A stretch of 36,043 nucleotides of DNA from Mitosporidium daphniae (Eukaryota > Microsporidia). The notes below the pieces were generated by a model. It was given only the letters and a program-made list of their open reading frames with translations, had not been told where the DNA came from and searched no databases. Positions 19,330-28,833 of the stretch are shown here, in pieces (within the stretch, counting starts at the first letter, position 1; each line of letters begins with the position of its first letter). The stretch spans positions 1 to 36,043 of the forward strand of contig NW_013546345.1 in the NCBI RefSeq assembly GCF_000760515.2, given 5' to 3'. A program made the position numbers and the translations under genes.

Positions 19330-20522
19330 ATGCCAGCGTTATCAGCAGAACAAGTTGAACGTTTGAGGGTAGTCGATTTACGAGAAGAACTCTCCAGCAG
19401 GGGCCTCCAAACTTCTGGTTTAAAAAAAGATCTTGTAGCAAGGCTTTTGGAAGCCTTGCAGGGCGAAGGATCTAGTCAAGATGGTGCATTGAGCCCAACC
19501 AGCAAAGGGGAAGATCTATCAGCACAAAGTTCTCCACAACAACAACCCTCTGGACAAATATCAGAGCAACCGGAAAGCCTTATTATTCGCAAACCCAAAA
19601 AAAAGGCACACGCAAGTGGTGATGGTGAGCATGATTTTTTGCAAGAAAAGCTGAAAATGGACCATACTCCTTCATCAGAAAAAATACTTGCGCCAGTTAT
19701 AGATACCATTGCACAGGATTCAAACATGGATATGGTAGATGTTGCACCCAGTGCAAACATACATGCGGTAGATGTTGCACCCAGTGCAAACATACATACG
19801 GTGTTTGAAGAAAGCACGCAAGAGCCTTTATCCACTGGCCCAACAGAGCCAGTTTCCATCGATACCCAGCCAATGCGCGTAGAGTGCGATCAGATGGCTC
19901 AGGCAGAAGATCTGGTCAAAGAATCTCAGCTCGAAGCTCCAACTCAAAGCTCCGACAAGGAAAATCAACAAATGGTGCACCACATTAAATCTGATGTGGC
20001 CGAGTCGAGAAACCCTCTTGCAATATTGTTTGAGGTCAACACAAAACTGGGTTCAGGTTTGAGAATATATCGCCCTAATGGTAGATTACCAATATATTTC
20101 AGAAAAGTCTCTTTCCATCACCAGGCTTCTTCCGCCATTTAGCGCGGCAGGGCTACAGCATCTGTTGGAAAGGTATGGAGAAGTTATGGACTTCTACCTC
20201 AATTTTGCAAAGTCTCAATGCTTTGTCAAGGTTTTTTCTGCCGTAATATTTTTAGTATTCCACTGAACAATCAGCAACGTATGCACTATCGATGCTGCAA
20301 AACCAAAGATGGCCCGAAAAACATGGCGAACTCCTATTTGTGACCTCGGTGCCCTTGGAGCAGATCCTTCAAACCATCGAACAGGAGTCAAAAATCACGG
20401 GTGCCTCCATGCAAAAGGGCTTCAATCGTGGCCAAAAGCGCACATTTGAGGAGATAGACCACGCGGAGGGCTATGCTGAGCGCGGTGAAAGAAAATATCA
20501 CCCTCAGACTATGCTGTTGTAA
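19330..20522 (+). CDS. Acinus-like SAP and RRM protein (ASAP complex)
   Basis: Exons 19330..20080, 20103..20230 and 20256..20522 (introns 22 and 25 nt); 381 aa. A SAP domain lies at residues about 8-42 (LRVVDLREELSSRGLQTSGLKKDLVARLLEAL). A 200-residue Gln/Ser/Glu-rich linker contains two 33-nt tandem units. From about 252 there is an RRM of the Acinus type: SLSITRLLPPFSAAGLQHLL, RYGEVMDFYL, KSQCFVKYSTEQSATYAL. Acinus joins RNPS1 and SAP18 in the ASAP/PSAP complexes at the exon junction. SAP plus C-terminal RRM is the animal Acinus order, but the protein is far shorter than human Acinus. The start is the ATG at 19330 (MPALSAEQ). Confidence 0.85.
19735..19800 (+). repeat. Two 33-nt tandem units in the Acinus linker
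   Basis: 19735-19767 and 19768-19800 encode VDVAPSANIHA and VDVAPSANIHT. They differ at only one or two bases, which points to a recent in-frame duplication. Confidence 0.85.
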
Positions 20523-20556
20523 ATTTTTTAAAATTAAATTCATTTTTGAAAAATTA

Positions 20557-22131
20557 ATGCCTTCCAAAAGGCAGCAAGGATCCGAAGATGAGGGGTCTTC
20601 CTTCGAAGACATATTCGATGACATTGAGGATGAAGACACCATATTTGATCCTTCTTTGCTTGATGGTTGCGATACCGAAGAGGACAGCGACCAACAAGAC
20701 GTTAATATGATGCATTCGAAGAAAGCGATTCCTTTATCTTCGATCGGAAAATTTTCCGATCTGAAGATTGAGGAGCAAGAACAGGACGAGCAGGAAGACA
20801 CTACTCCTAGGCGGACATATTTGCCATCAATGCATGTTGACAAGGACAACCAATTGGATGTAAATCCATCCGTATACAATTTGTTCCGGGAACTTACTAT
20901 CGAATGGCCCTGTCTTTCTTTCGACTTTTTGTCAACGGATGTAAATGAAAATGGCAATCTCTCTGTTTCAATAGTCGCTGGCAGTCAAGCCGCTTCGTCT
21001 TCAAAGAACAGACTGTATTACATCAAGGCTTCTAATCTCAAAGTGCTAAAGAAAAAGCATTCCATTGACTCTGGATATCTCTCTTCGTCATCAGATAACT
21101 CGTCCAGCGATGAGGACGAACACCAAGTAAATGTGAAATGCAAAGCGTCATCACCGGCTCTTTCCTCTATCTCTGTTCCGCACCAAGGCTGTGTGAATCG
21201 GGTTCGAGTCTCACGAGCAACAGGCATACCAGCATATGTCGCCTCTTGGTCGGATTTGGGGAAAATTTATATATGGAACTCTGAGGATCATCTTAGGCAG
21301 CTTGATGATCCTGTTAATTCTTTGAAATATTCATTTATTGGAGAAGATCTCAAGAAAAGGCATAAAGCGGTCAAAAACAACAGTACAGCCTCATTGGCCG
21401 TTATGACCGACCATGGCACTGATGAGGGATATGCCCTTGCGTGGTCAATAAAAGGGACACCCGGTCGAATCCTTTCCGGAGACTGCAGTGGCAAAATCGT
21501 CATGTCGCAATTGGGGGAAGCAACTTTTACGCCACTTGGAAAGCTCCTGAACCCCTCCTGTTCTGTCGAAGATTTATCTTGGAGTACGATTGAGGCTGAA
21601 ATTTTTGCCTCCGCCGATACTTCTGGGATGGTGAAGATTTGGGATACCAGACAGGCATTGAGCCCTGTTGCCACAATACATGCCAGCGCATGTGATGTTA
21701 ATGTTATAAGCTGGAATCCGTCATCAACCTTCCTTCTTGCCAGTGGCGCCGATGATGGTGAGTGGGCAACTTGGGATCTTCGGAAAGTATTTACTGCATC
21801 GCCAAGCAAATCGGACCCGCTCGTTTCGTTCAGGTGGCATCAAGCGCCAATCTCATCGATAGAATGGCATCCATGCGAACCATCTGTCATCACGGTCTCT
21901 GGATCCGACGATCAGTTGACAATCTGGGATTTGGCTGTGGAGTGTGAATCGTCGATGGATAGCCAACCTGAGGATGGTGTGCCTGCTCAGCTGATGTTTA
22001 TCCACCAAGGACAACGGGATATGAAGGAGGCCCATTGGGCCCCAGCGCAGACAAGGCATGCGGCTGCAAATGGCGTCATAGTGTCCACCTCTGCAACGGG
22101 ATTTCATATTTTTAAGCCGTTTAATATTTAA
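20557..22131 (+). CDS. Rrb1/GRWD1 WD40 protein (uL3 chaperone)
   Basis: 524 aa, single exon from ATG 20557. An acidic N-terminus (about 1-95) precedes the conserved VYNLFRELTIEWPCLSFDFL, which marks the Rrb1/GRWD1/RBAP48 group. Several WD repeats follow: HQGCVNRVRVS..YVASWSDLGKIYIWN, YALAWSIKGTPGRILSGDCSGKI, SVEDLSWS..ASADTSGMVKIWDTR, DVNVISWNPSSTFLLASGADDGEWATWDLR and ISSIEWHPCEPSVITVSGSDDQLTIWDL. The family escorts newly made ribosomal protein uL3 to the nucleolus for 60S assembly. The insert between the first strands (about 165-205) is Ser/Asp-rich. Confidence 0.93.
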   Translation: MPSKRQQGSEDEGSSFEDIFDDIEDEDTIFDPSLLDGCDTEEDSDQQDVNMMHSKKAIPLSSIGKFSDLKIEEQEQDEQEDTTPRRTYLPSMHVDKDNQLDVNPSVYNLFRELTIEWPCLSFDFLSTDVNENGNLSVSIVAGSQAASSSKNRLYYIKASNLKVLKKKHSIDSGYLSSSSDNSSSDEDEHQVNVKCKASSPALSSISVPHQGCVNRVRVSRATGIPAYVASWSDLGKIYIWNSEDHLRQLDDPVNSLKYSFIGEDLKKRHKAVKNNSTASLAVMTDHGTDEGYALAWSIKGTPGRILSGDCSGKIVMSQLGEATFTPLGKLLNPSCSVEDLSWSTIEAEIFASADTSGMVKIWDTRQALSPVATIHASACDVNVISWNPSSTFLLASGADDGEWATWDLRKVFTASPSKSDPLVSFRWHQAPISSIEWHPCEPSVITVSGSDDQLTIWDLAVECESSMDSQPEDGVPAQLMFIHQGQRDMKEAHWAPAQTRHAAANGVIVSTSATGFHIFKPFNI

Positions 22132-22463
22132 TAATACATTTATGACTCATTAGCATGCCGTCCGATTTACCTGCTTCCGGCCCCTTGTTTGATTGATTTT
22201 TGCATTGATCTGGTGATGTGCATGCTAATTGGCCAAGATGGCCGATTAGATTGCTGAAGACCTCATTAATGTTACAATGTAATGCAACTCACACATTGTG
22301 ATGAGTTTTCAAATTAATCACTCAAATTAGGGTTTGGTTACCAGCCACAATTCATCCCGCCAATGAGAGCTCGACTGGTCAGCTACTGAACAATACTTTG
22401 ACCCATTCTTTTATATTTTACCAAAAGACAAATAAGAGGACCTGCCTTTCTTCTTCTTATTCA
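22132..22463. other. 332-nt spacer with inverted repeat, before casein kinase 1
   Basis: No gene is visible. It holds a perfect 10-nt inverted repeat (ATTAGCATGC at 22149-22158 and GCATGCTAAT at 22220-22229), a TTAGGGTT at 22327-22334 and a pyrimidine-rich run just before the start codon. These are plausible promoter elements for the kinase gene only, since the upstream neighbour points the same way. Confidence 0.4.
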
Positions 22464-24183
22464 ATGTCAAGCAACCCACAACCAGCAGTAGCCGATCCTT
22501 TGGTACCTTCCTCGGCTAAGGGAGAATCCCCAGCGCGCCCTCCCAAGCCACTGGGAAAGCCCCTCAATCCCGATACACTCCAGCCTCATAAGGCAATGGT
22601 TCCTGTCCATCCCAATGATGCGGGATCAGATGCACAGCAGTATTCCTCATCTAGACCCTCTGTGGTCGGGCAGCATTTTCGAGTTGGCAAGAAAATCGGT
22701 GAAGGATCCTTTGGGACCATTTATGAAGGTAACCATGCATCACTACGGAACTATTGGCTTCATTCAACCTTAAAATTGAAACTAATTTTTAGGATTCAAC
22801 ATCATTGACAGTTATGCGGTGGCAATAAAATTTGAGCCCAGAAAAAGCGAGGCTCCTCAATTAAGAGACGAGTACAAATCTTACAAGATCCTTGCGGGAA
22901 CGGGTATTGATGGCGTTTTGATTGTTTTAGAAGGAATACCCAGGGTTTTCTATTATGGACAAGAGGGAACCTACAATTGTCTTGTGATGGAGCTTCTTGG
23001 ACATTCTCTTGAGTATCTGTTTGACTGCTGTTCTAGACATTTTACAATCCAGTCGGTTGCATTGCTGGCAATTCAAATGGTGCGACCTTTTTCTTACTTT
23101 AGATCACACGAGTGCAATCTATTCATGAGCATAACCTCATTTACCGGGACATCAAGCCAGACAACTTTCTTATCGGGAGGAAGGATAAATCGCACATCAT
23201 TTACATTGTCGATTTTGGGATGGCAAAGCATTATCGAGACCCAAAGACCCGAGTCCACATTCCATATAGAGAACGAAAAAGCCTTTCTGGAACGGCCAGA
23301 TATATGTCCATCAACACACATCTTGGCAGGGAGCAGAGCAGAAGAGATGATCTGGAGGCATTAGGAAATGTTCTACTCTATTTTCTCAGGGGGTCGCTTC
23401 CATGGCAAGGCCTTAAAGCACCTACCAACAAATTAAAGTATGAGAAAATCGGGGAGAAAAAGCAACAAGTATCCATTCTCGAGCTGTGCCTGAGATTTCC
23501 AGAAGAATTTTCAGCCTATATTTACTACGTTAGGAAGCTCGGGTTTGAAGATACTCCCGATTATGGATACTTGAAGGGCTTGTTCATTGACCTTGCGTCT
23601 CGTCTTGAGGTCCAGAATCCCTTTGTTTTTGATTGGACCCTCTCTGCTTCATCAAGCTTTGTCGTTGCCGAAGCGGCCGCATCTATCGGATACTCTACCC
23701 GGCTGGGGATATTTAGTGCTACTGGCCAGGCTATACGTAGATTGAAGCCTGGAGGTAAAAAGGGAAACTTTTTCAATTTTTGTAGATTCTCAACTACTTC
23801 TAAATAGCTCTTTTGATCAGAAAAACGAGAATTTATCGGCCGAAGCGAGGAAAGCCTCTACGGCTTCCATGCAGCCTGCTCTTCCCTCTTCGCTGTATGC
23901 GACAGGCGAATCCGGTGGAACTCCGGCCACCAAGAGTGAGCCACAAAGCGAAACCGACCACACCCAACCAAAGTCTTCTGTTGTTTTGTTTGCAGGATAT
24001 CGGCAACAGGAGGGCAGGGAAAAAGAGGCCGAACGAAAAGCAGACGAAGAGGGCATCTCATCAAAGCCCTTCAAACGCAAAAAAAGGGGCTTTTTTTACC
24101 AGCTATTTTCTTCTGTTTGGTGTTGCTTTCATTCCCCTTCATTTCATAGAAGTACATATAAATTTGATAAATTTACTGCTTAG
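22464..24183 (+). CDS. Casein kinase 1, membrane-associated (Yck/CK1-gamma) type
   Basis: Exons 22464..22728, 22793..22903, 22931..23079, 23103..23754 and 23786..24183 (introns 64, 27, 23 and 31 nt); 524 aa. After a Pro/Ser-rich N-terminus come [54 protein letters not shown] (restored across intron 2), [23 protein letters not shown], and [20 protein letters not shown] with the CK1-specific substrate-binding loop. The fifth exon adds a 132-residue tail, Ser/Lys-rich and ending near a WCCF dicysteine, which fits palmitoylation as in Yck1/2 and CK1-gamma. Without the last intron the protein would stop at 23807. The long open frame beyond favours splicing. Confidence 0.92.
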
Positions 24184-24306
24184 ACTGATGAGGGGGACCA
24201 TGCTTGAATATGCTCTTTTTCTACCATCTCTCATAAGGCGCCCACATTCACTGTAAATTTAATATATCTTGGCTTGGTAGAGCAACCAATAAAATTATAT
24301 TTATAA

Positions 24307-25491
24307 TTAAGATCCACGCTCTGCAGCTTCCTTTCTCCGACCGAGAAGGTATGAGTCTATCAAAATAATACAGAAGAAAGCCAATCCAAAATACGAAGAC
24401 AGCGAAAACATCTTCCAGCAGCTCGCTGGGGATGAATAATTGGCCCAATTTACTTGCCAGAGAAGAAAAGGGAGCAGTCCGCCATTTAGAAGGCCAAAAT
24501 AAACAAGCGATTGGCCATTGATCCAGCCAGCGATGTTGAATGAAAATATTGCCAAGGCAGAGAAAAGGGACAGCACTTTCGTTGGATTGGGCCCAAACTT
24601 GATGGCAGTTGATTTGACGCCAATTTTTACGTCGTCTTTGAGATCTTGGTATGCATAGATTGTATCATAAACCAATGTCCAGAGAATCCCGCCAAAGTAT
24701 AAAGGCAACATCGTTGGCAACATCGGATACAGCGCAGAAATTGAAAGTGGATCGGCCACGCACGCCAAAGGCAGCAAAACTGCAGGGTAGCCGACCAGAG
24801 CCCCCCAATTGAATGCAACGCCCAACATTAGCTGTGGATAATAAGTAATCCTCTTCATGAGTGGATAAATTATACATGGAAGAACAGCTGCAAATGAGAT
24901 AGCTGCTGCTAGAGGTGGCAACTGGGAAAGAATTCCCAATCCTCCAACGCATAGGACCCCCATAAATTTATATGCAGTAGCAATGGAAAGAGTTCCCGCA
25001 GCTAATGGGCGACCGGAGGTTCTCTCAACAAGCGAATCTATCTTACGGTCGTATATATCATTAAGGACACACCCAGCCGTTCTCATAAACACCGATCCGA
25101 AAAGGAACATTACTAAAAGCTTGGGATTGCAAAACACCAGTGTCGGTGTGGTTGAAAGCATCGAGTACGAGCCGAATTGAGTGCTCCAAGCGCAAGGAAG
25201 ATACAGCAGCCAAATCCCGGTAGGTTTAGTTATTCTTGACAAGTGCACCAAATTCGCCCACATTTTATTGTCCCGAGATGCGGAACTGTCCATCAATGGC
25301 TTCCGGGTTTCAGATGGAAAATTGACGGTTGAATATGCAGCATTCGCCTTATTGGCCACTAAATGGTGGGTGCGGTTGATTTTCGGAATTCTGGTCAAAT
25401 TGCTTGCATTATGCCACATTTTTTTTTGGGGGGCAAAATTTCTTCTCATGCCAAGGAAGGCCAAAGCATTGAATGAAAGAAGACACTGCAT
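24307..25491 (-). CDS. COQ2: 4-hydroxybenzoate polyprenyltransferase, mitochondrial
   Basis: 394 aa, single exon from ATG 25491. A basic, Ser/Asn-rich N-terminus of about 70 residues fits a mitochondrial presequence. The UbiA-type membrane core holds the first aspartate motif NDIYDRKID at about 144-152 and the second YAYQDLKDD, with 7-9 hydrophobic helices. Nearby GRPLAAG and KRITYYPQLMLG are COQ2 marks. It attaches the polyprenyl chain to 4-hydroxybenzoate in ubiquinone synthesis at the inner membrane. Its presence implies a quinone-using respiratory chain, unlike canonical microsporidia. Confidence 0.95.
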   Translation of the reverse strand: MQCLLSFNALAFLGMRRNFAPQKKMWHNASNLTRIPKINRTHHLVANKANAAYSTVNFPSETRKPLMDSSASRDNKMWANLVHLSRITKPTGIWLLYLPCAWSTQFGSYSMLSTTPTLVFCNPKLLVMFLFGSVFMRTAGCVLNDIYDRKIDSLVERTSGRPLAAGTLSIATAYKFMGVLCVGGLGILSQLPPLAAAISFAAVLPCIIYPLMKRITYYPQLMLGVAFNWGALVGYPAVLLPLACVADPLSISALYPMLPTMLPLYFGGILWTLVYDTIYAYQDLKDDVKIGVKSTAIKFGPNPTKVLSLFSALAIFSFNIAGWINGQSLVYFGLLNGGLLPFLLWQVNWANYSSPASCWKMFSLSSYFGLAFFCIILIDSYLLGRRKEAAERGS

Positions 25492-25623
25492 TGTGAAAAA
25501 CAGCAATAATGGCTGGAAATTGCATTAAATTACAAGTTTACAATTTGATGAGAATGGCCCCATTTCATTTTATCTAAATTTGAAAGTTTCATTTGCTTTC
25601 GTTTGCCCTTTTGACGTTATCAA

Positions 25624-27856
25624 ATGGATACCAACAAAGACGAATGCGATGTTTATGGCGAACCGTCATCAATTTCAAGCTATGACGATAACCTATATTG
25701 GGAAGATATCCCCGATGCCTTGGGTGAAGACAAGCCGTCATCGTCGTTTTGGAGCAGTCCCCCAGAGACGTCCAAAGACTGGTATTCAAATGACTCTTCC
25801 GACGAGTATTCGGGCGATCAGCTGCAAAAGCCCTATGCCATCATTTCACAATGTATGCTCCATCCGCTTATTGTAGACGACCAAGAAGGCATGTCTTCTA
25901 CCCCTTTGAGAGACGATGACGATGATGATGATGTTATTGATGACTCCTCGATATCTGGGGCCGATTGCAAAATATACACAGAATCGATATCGTATTTTGA
26001 AAAATTTATCAAATATATGGACAGCGATGTGTTTTTGAACAAGTAGCCATCAATTGTTACACGCTTACTTTTAGGTTGTATTTGGCAAAAAATCTGATTC
26101 CCCTCGCCAAGGAGCTGCAAAAGGAGGAAGATATTTTGCTTGTGCTTTCACACATTGACACGTTTTATATGGACTCTTCGGAGCTTATCAGACTGGAGTC
26201 GGTTTCGCATCTGTACGAATTTGGGGTGATCATCCTAAGGAAAGCCATTTCTCTCTCTAATGCCAACAGCCACAATGACATCATCGCTGCGATTGTGCAA
26301 ACCATATTTCCTCTAGGCCTTAATTTATTTTTGGACACATCTGATATTATTGTGGAGTGCGCCTGTGAAAACGTTTCGCTGCTGCTGCTTCAGTTTGACC
26401 TGAATTTGTTCTCGACATACCTGATGCCGCTCATTGATGAACTGTCGATCTCCATACATGAGGAGAACCTACTTGTAGCCTCGAAATTGATAGGCAATGT
26501 GTGCAAGCAATTTAAATTGAAAAAAAGTGAGGGAAAATCCTTTTTTTTGGACGTTGTTGAGGAAAAATTCATCCCAGTCATAAGGTCCTTTTCCACAAAG
26601 GCCTTCAAGGTCAGGGAGTCTGTGATTGAGACGATCTGTCAGCTTGCATCCATCATGGCTCCCGATAAAGCCGAACAAGACCTTTTGTTTATCTTTTCTC
26701 GCTTGTGCGATGACTCTTTGTGGAATGTTCGAAAATCTGCTGCAATCCATCTGCCAGCCTTTTCTTCCGTCCTAGGCAAGGAGTGCAAGATAAACAACAT
26801 CCTTCCAATTGTCCAAAGTCTGCTTAATGATGTTTCTAGACTCGTTCGCATGGCTATAAATAATAATCTTGGCCCGCTGATTTATTCGTTCCGCAACTGT
26901 GGAGCTATTCCAGAGCCCTTGATTTCTGCCTTTGTTGATTGTATCCCGGTCCCTGGATTTAACTCCTCGTCATTTAGAGGGGCCGAAACGGATACCATTG
27001 CTATCTCGTGTGCTTTCAACCTTCCAGCGGTTGTCTTTTCAATCGGCCCCGAAAATTGGAACCGCTATTTGAAAGGGCCATTTTCTTCGCTTGCAAAGCA
27101 CTGCGATTGGAGGATTAGGCGTCCCATTTCTTTTGCGCTCTATGAGATCGCAAAATTGCTGCCACCCTCCTCAATTACAGAAGACATTGTTCCAATTTTT
27201 TCAATCTACATCAATGACATTGATCAAGTAAAGCTTGGCGTTCTTCAAAATTTGTCCAATCTTTTTTCGATATTCACCTATGCCCAGTCGAAGCCTTTTC
27301 TTTCCAACCTTATTTTGCTAGTTGAAGATTCGGGGATAAACTGGAAATACAGAGCCTTCATTGCAAGGTATGGTCACCTTGAATTGATCTTTTAGCCAAT
27401 TGGGACGGTTTCTTCATATATTTCATTATTCGGAAATATATTCTTTCTTTTTGCCATTGTTTACTAGATTTTCGATAGACAAAATTTCGGCAGTCCGCAT
27501 CGCCGTAGCGGATTCAGTATGCCACACAATTTTAACCGCCATAGACTGCGTCTTTTATTTCATATTTCATTGCAAACAACTTGGACGATAATCTTGAGGC
27601 CTTTTTCAGGGCCATTGCCTTCATGGCCAAAGATAACAGATATCAGGTCAGAATTCAGTTTGCGAAAATCGCTTCAAAAATGGTGGAGCATCCGCTTTGG
27701 TCAAATGCCACTTTTAGAATGTATTTTATAAAAGAATGGCTGGAAAGTCTCCGAGGCCTTCAGAGCGACCCGGTCAAGAATGTCCAGCTATTTTACGAGA
27801 ATACTCTTAAAGAGAAAATTTGCAATTTTCAGACAGAACCCCTTTGCCCCAAGTAG
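25624..27856 (+). CDS. PPP4R1-like HEAT-repeat phosphatase regulator
   Basis: Exons 25624..26042, 26075..27367, 27396..27516 and 27545..27856 (introns 32, 28 and 28 nt); 714 aa. A 130-residue acidic N-terminus precedes HEAT-type helices to the end. The block 'SCAFNLPAVVFSIGPENWNRYL' to 'SLAKHCDWRIRRPISFALYEIA', then DIVPIFSIYINDIDQVKLGVLQNL and NWKYRAFIA, matches the PPP4R1 pattern more than the 15-repeat PP2A A subunit. Such proteins scaffold PP4 or PP2A catalytic subunits. The third intron is the least certain: a 28-nt GTATG..TAG joins AVADS to TASFISYF, and the downstream frame reads sensibly (IQFAKIASKMVEHPLW). Confidence 0.82.
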
Positions 27857-27991
27857 ACGATTCCTATTCTGTAGATAAGTTCGTAATTAAACTTATAGTT
27901 AAACATTGACCAAAATTTAGCATGTTTTGTTCCTGTTGTGAGCTGGTATAAAATAATATATATTTATATTAAAATATCTTCTCAGTCCAAT

Positions 27992-28109
27992 ATCTACGGC
28001 CATACACACTGGAAAACACCGGGTCTCGTCCGATCCCCGAAGTCAAGCCAGTGCTGGCGCAGTCAGTACTATGATGGGTGACCGCATGGGAATACTGCGT
28101 GCTGTAGGT
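27992..28109 (+). rRNA. 5S ribosomal RNA
   Basis: About 118 nt. ATCTAC at the 5' end pairs with GTAGGT at the 3' end. Internal landmarks of eukaryotic 5S are present: CGGCCATAC, AAACACCGGGTCTCGTCCGAT, AAGTCAAGC, and GATGGGTGACC..GGGAATACTG in the C-box/loop E region. It stands alone between protein-coding genes, not in a visible rDNA unit. Confidence 0.95.
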
Positions 28110-28115
28110 TCTGTC

Positions 28116-28120
28116 TTTTT
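28116..28120 (+). terminator. Pol III T-run terminator of the 5S gene
   Basis: Five consecutive T six bases after the end of the 5S stem, as expected for RNA polymerase III termination. Confidence 0.7.
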
Positions 28121-28155
28121 GTGTTTATATATTAACATCCATGCAAATTACGCTT

Positions 28156-28452
28156 TTATTGCTTTTCAACATCACCAAAATCCTTCTCGATCGCCGCATC
28201 ATTGAAAAGTATAGGTCTTGGCGCACAATATGCACGGGGACACGTAAAGCATGTTCTTTTGCTAATCCTACAAACATATCCCCTTATGCAAAATAGATTG
28301 CAGGCCACGATTGTTGGGCAAATAACACAAAAGCGGGATTGAAAGCCAGGCACTTGAGCGAAACTATGCTGTGAAACTGGAATTGACCAATAACAGTTTA
28401 AAAGTGCCGTTAGATAGATGCACAACACAGCCAGGCAAAGATGGATTTTCAT
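28156..28452 (-). CDS. Small secreted protein with eight-cysteine Opy2-like module (copy 3)
   Basis: 98 aa, single exon. Signal peptide MKIHLCLAVLCIYLTALLNC. After about 20 residues comes the module with spacing C-x2-C-x5-C-x3-C-x5-C-x6-C-x2-C-x4-C, sharing RGYVCR, KRTCFTCPR and the terminal AYC with the other two copies. The tail of about 22 residues is acidic and lysine-rich. It is the most divergent of the three (the third gap is 3 rather than 1). The module occupies about residues 42-76. No membrane anchor is seen. Confidence 0.9.
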   Translation of the reverse strand: MKIHLCLAVLCIYLTALLNCYWSIPVSQHSFAQVPGFQSRFCVICPTIVACNLFCIRGYVCRISKRTCFTCPRAYCAPRPILFNDAAIEKDFGDVEKQ

Positions 28453-28525
28453 TCTTGTCTCTGCTTATTGTGTCGCCATTTATGCCCTGTTTACTGACAT
28501 AACAGAGTTTACTTCAATAAATAAG

Positions 28526-28785
28526 CTATTTATTGGTATGTTTTTCTGGAGGAGTGATATAAATCCCTTGTTCCTGCAGGGTTTTATCCATGTTTTTTTG
28601 GCGAAGGGCCACCTAATATAATGAACGGTTGATCGTACGGTGAGACAGGTTTTATATTCATTGAAAAGCGAATCGCACGATGGGATATTTGGCCGCCGCT
28701 TCAGAAAAGATTCGCTGTACCAGTAGTTGAAGCATTTTTCATATTCCCTTTTTTTTTCGGAGCATTGAGGGGCCAAGCTATCCAT
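28526..28785 (-). CDS. MDM35: Mitochondrial intermembrane-space protein Mdm35/TRIAP1
   Basis: Exons (minus) 28785..28639 and 28612..28526 (26-nt intron); 77 aa. It holds twin CX9C motifs: C-SEKKREYEK-C followed by FNYWYSESFLK, and C-DSLFNEYKT-C followed by LTVALRQKN. KREYEKCFNYWYSESFLK is the family core. TRIAP1/Mdm35 partners PRELI/Ups lipid-transfer proteins, which move phosphatidic acid and phosphatidylserine across the intermembrane space. Without the intron the second half would run into an unlikely frame, and the spliced length (77) fits the family. Start codons of this gene and the FHA gene are 48 nt apart. Confidence 0.92.
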
Positions 28786-28833
28786 CAATATGGAACGAGT
28801 GTCTTGGAAATTAAATTTTTATTTTTATTTGAA
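28786..28833. promoter_or_regulatory. 48-nt divergent promoter between MDM35 and the FHA gene
   Basis: The whole upstream space of two genes. Its core GGAAATTAAATTTTTATTTT is nearly the same as the GGAATTAAATTTTAATTTTA in the 49-nt divergent spacer at 32756-32804. This suggests a compact bidirectional promoter built on AAATTT. Confidence 0.45.

Noticed and set aside
21195-21222. T-arm-like string GGGTTCGAGTCTC suggesting a tRNA
   Set aside because: It lies inside the Rrb1 WD40 coding frame, and no D-arm, anticodon arm or acceptor pairing fits around it.
23103-23807. CK1 ending at 23807 with CRFSTTSK
   Set aside because: A 31-nt GTAAAA..TAG intron leads into a further 132-codon open frame with a membrane-kinase-like dicysteine tail.
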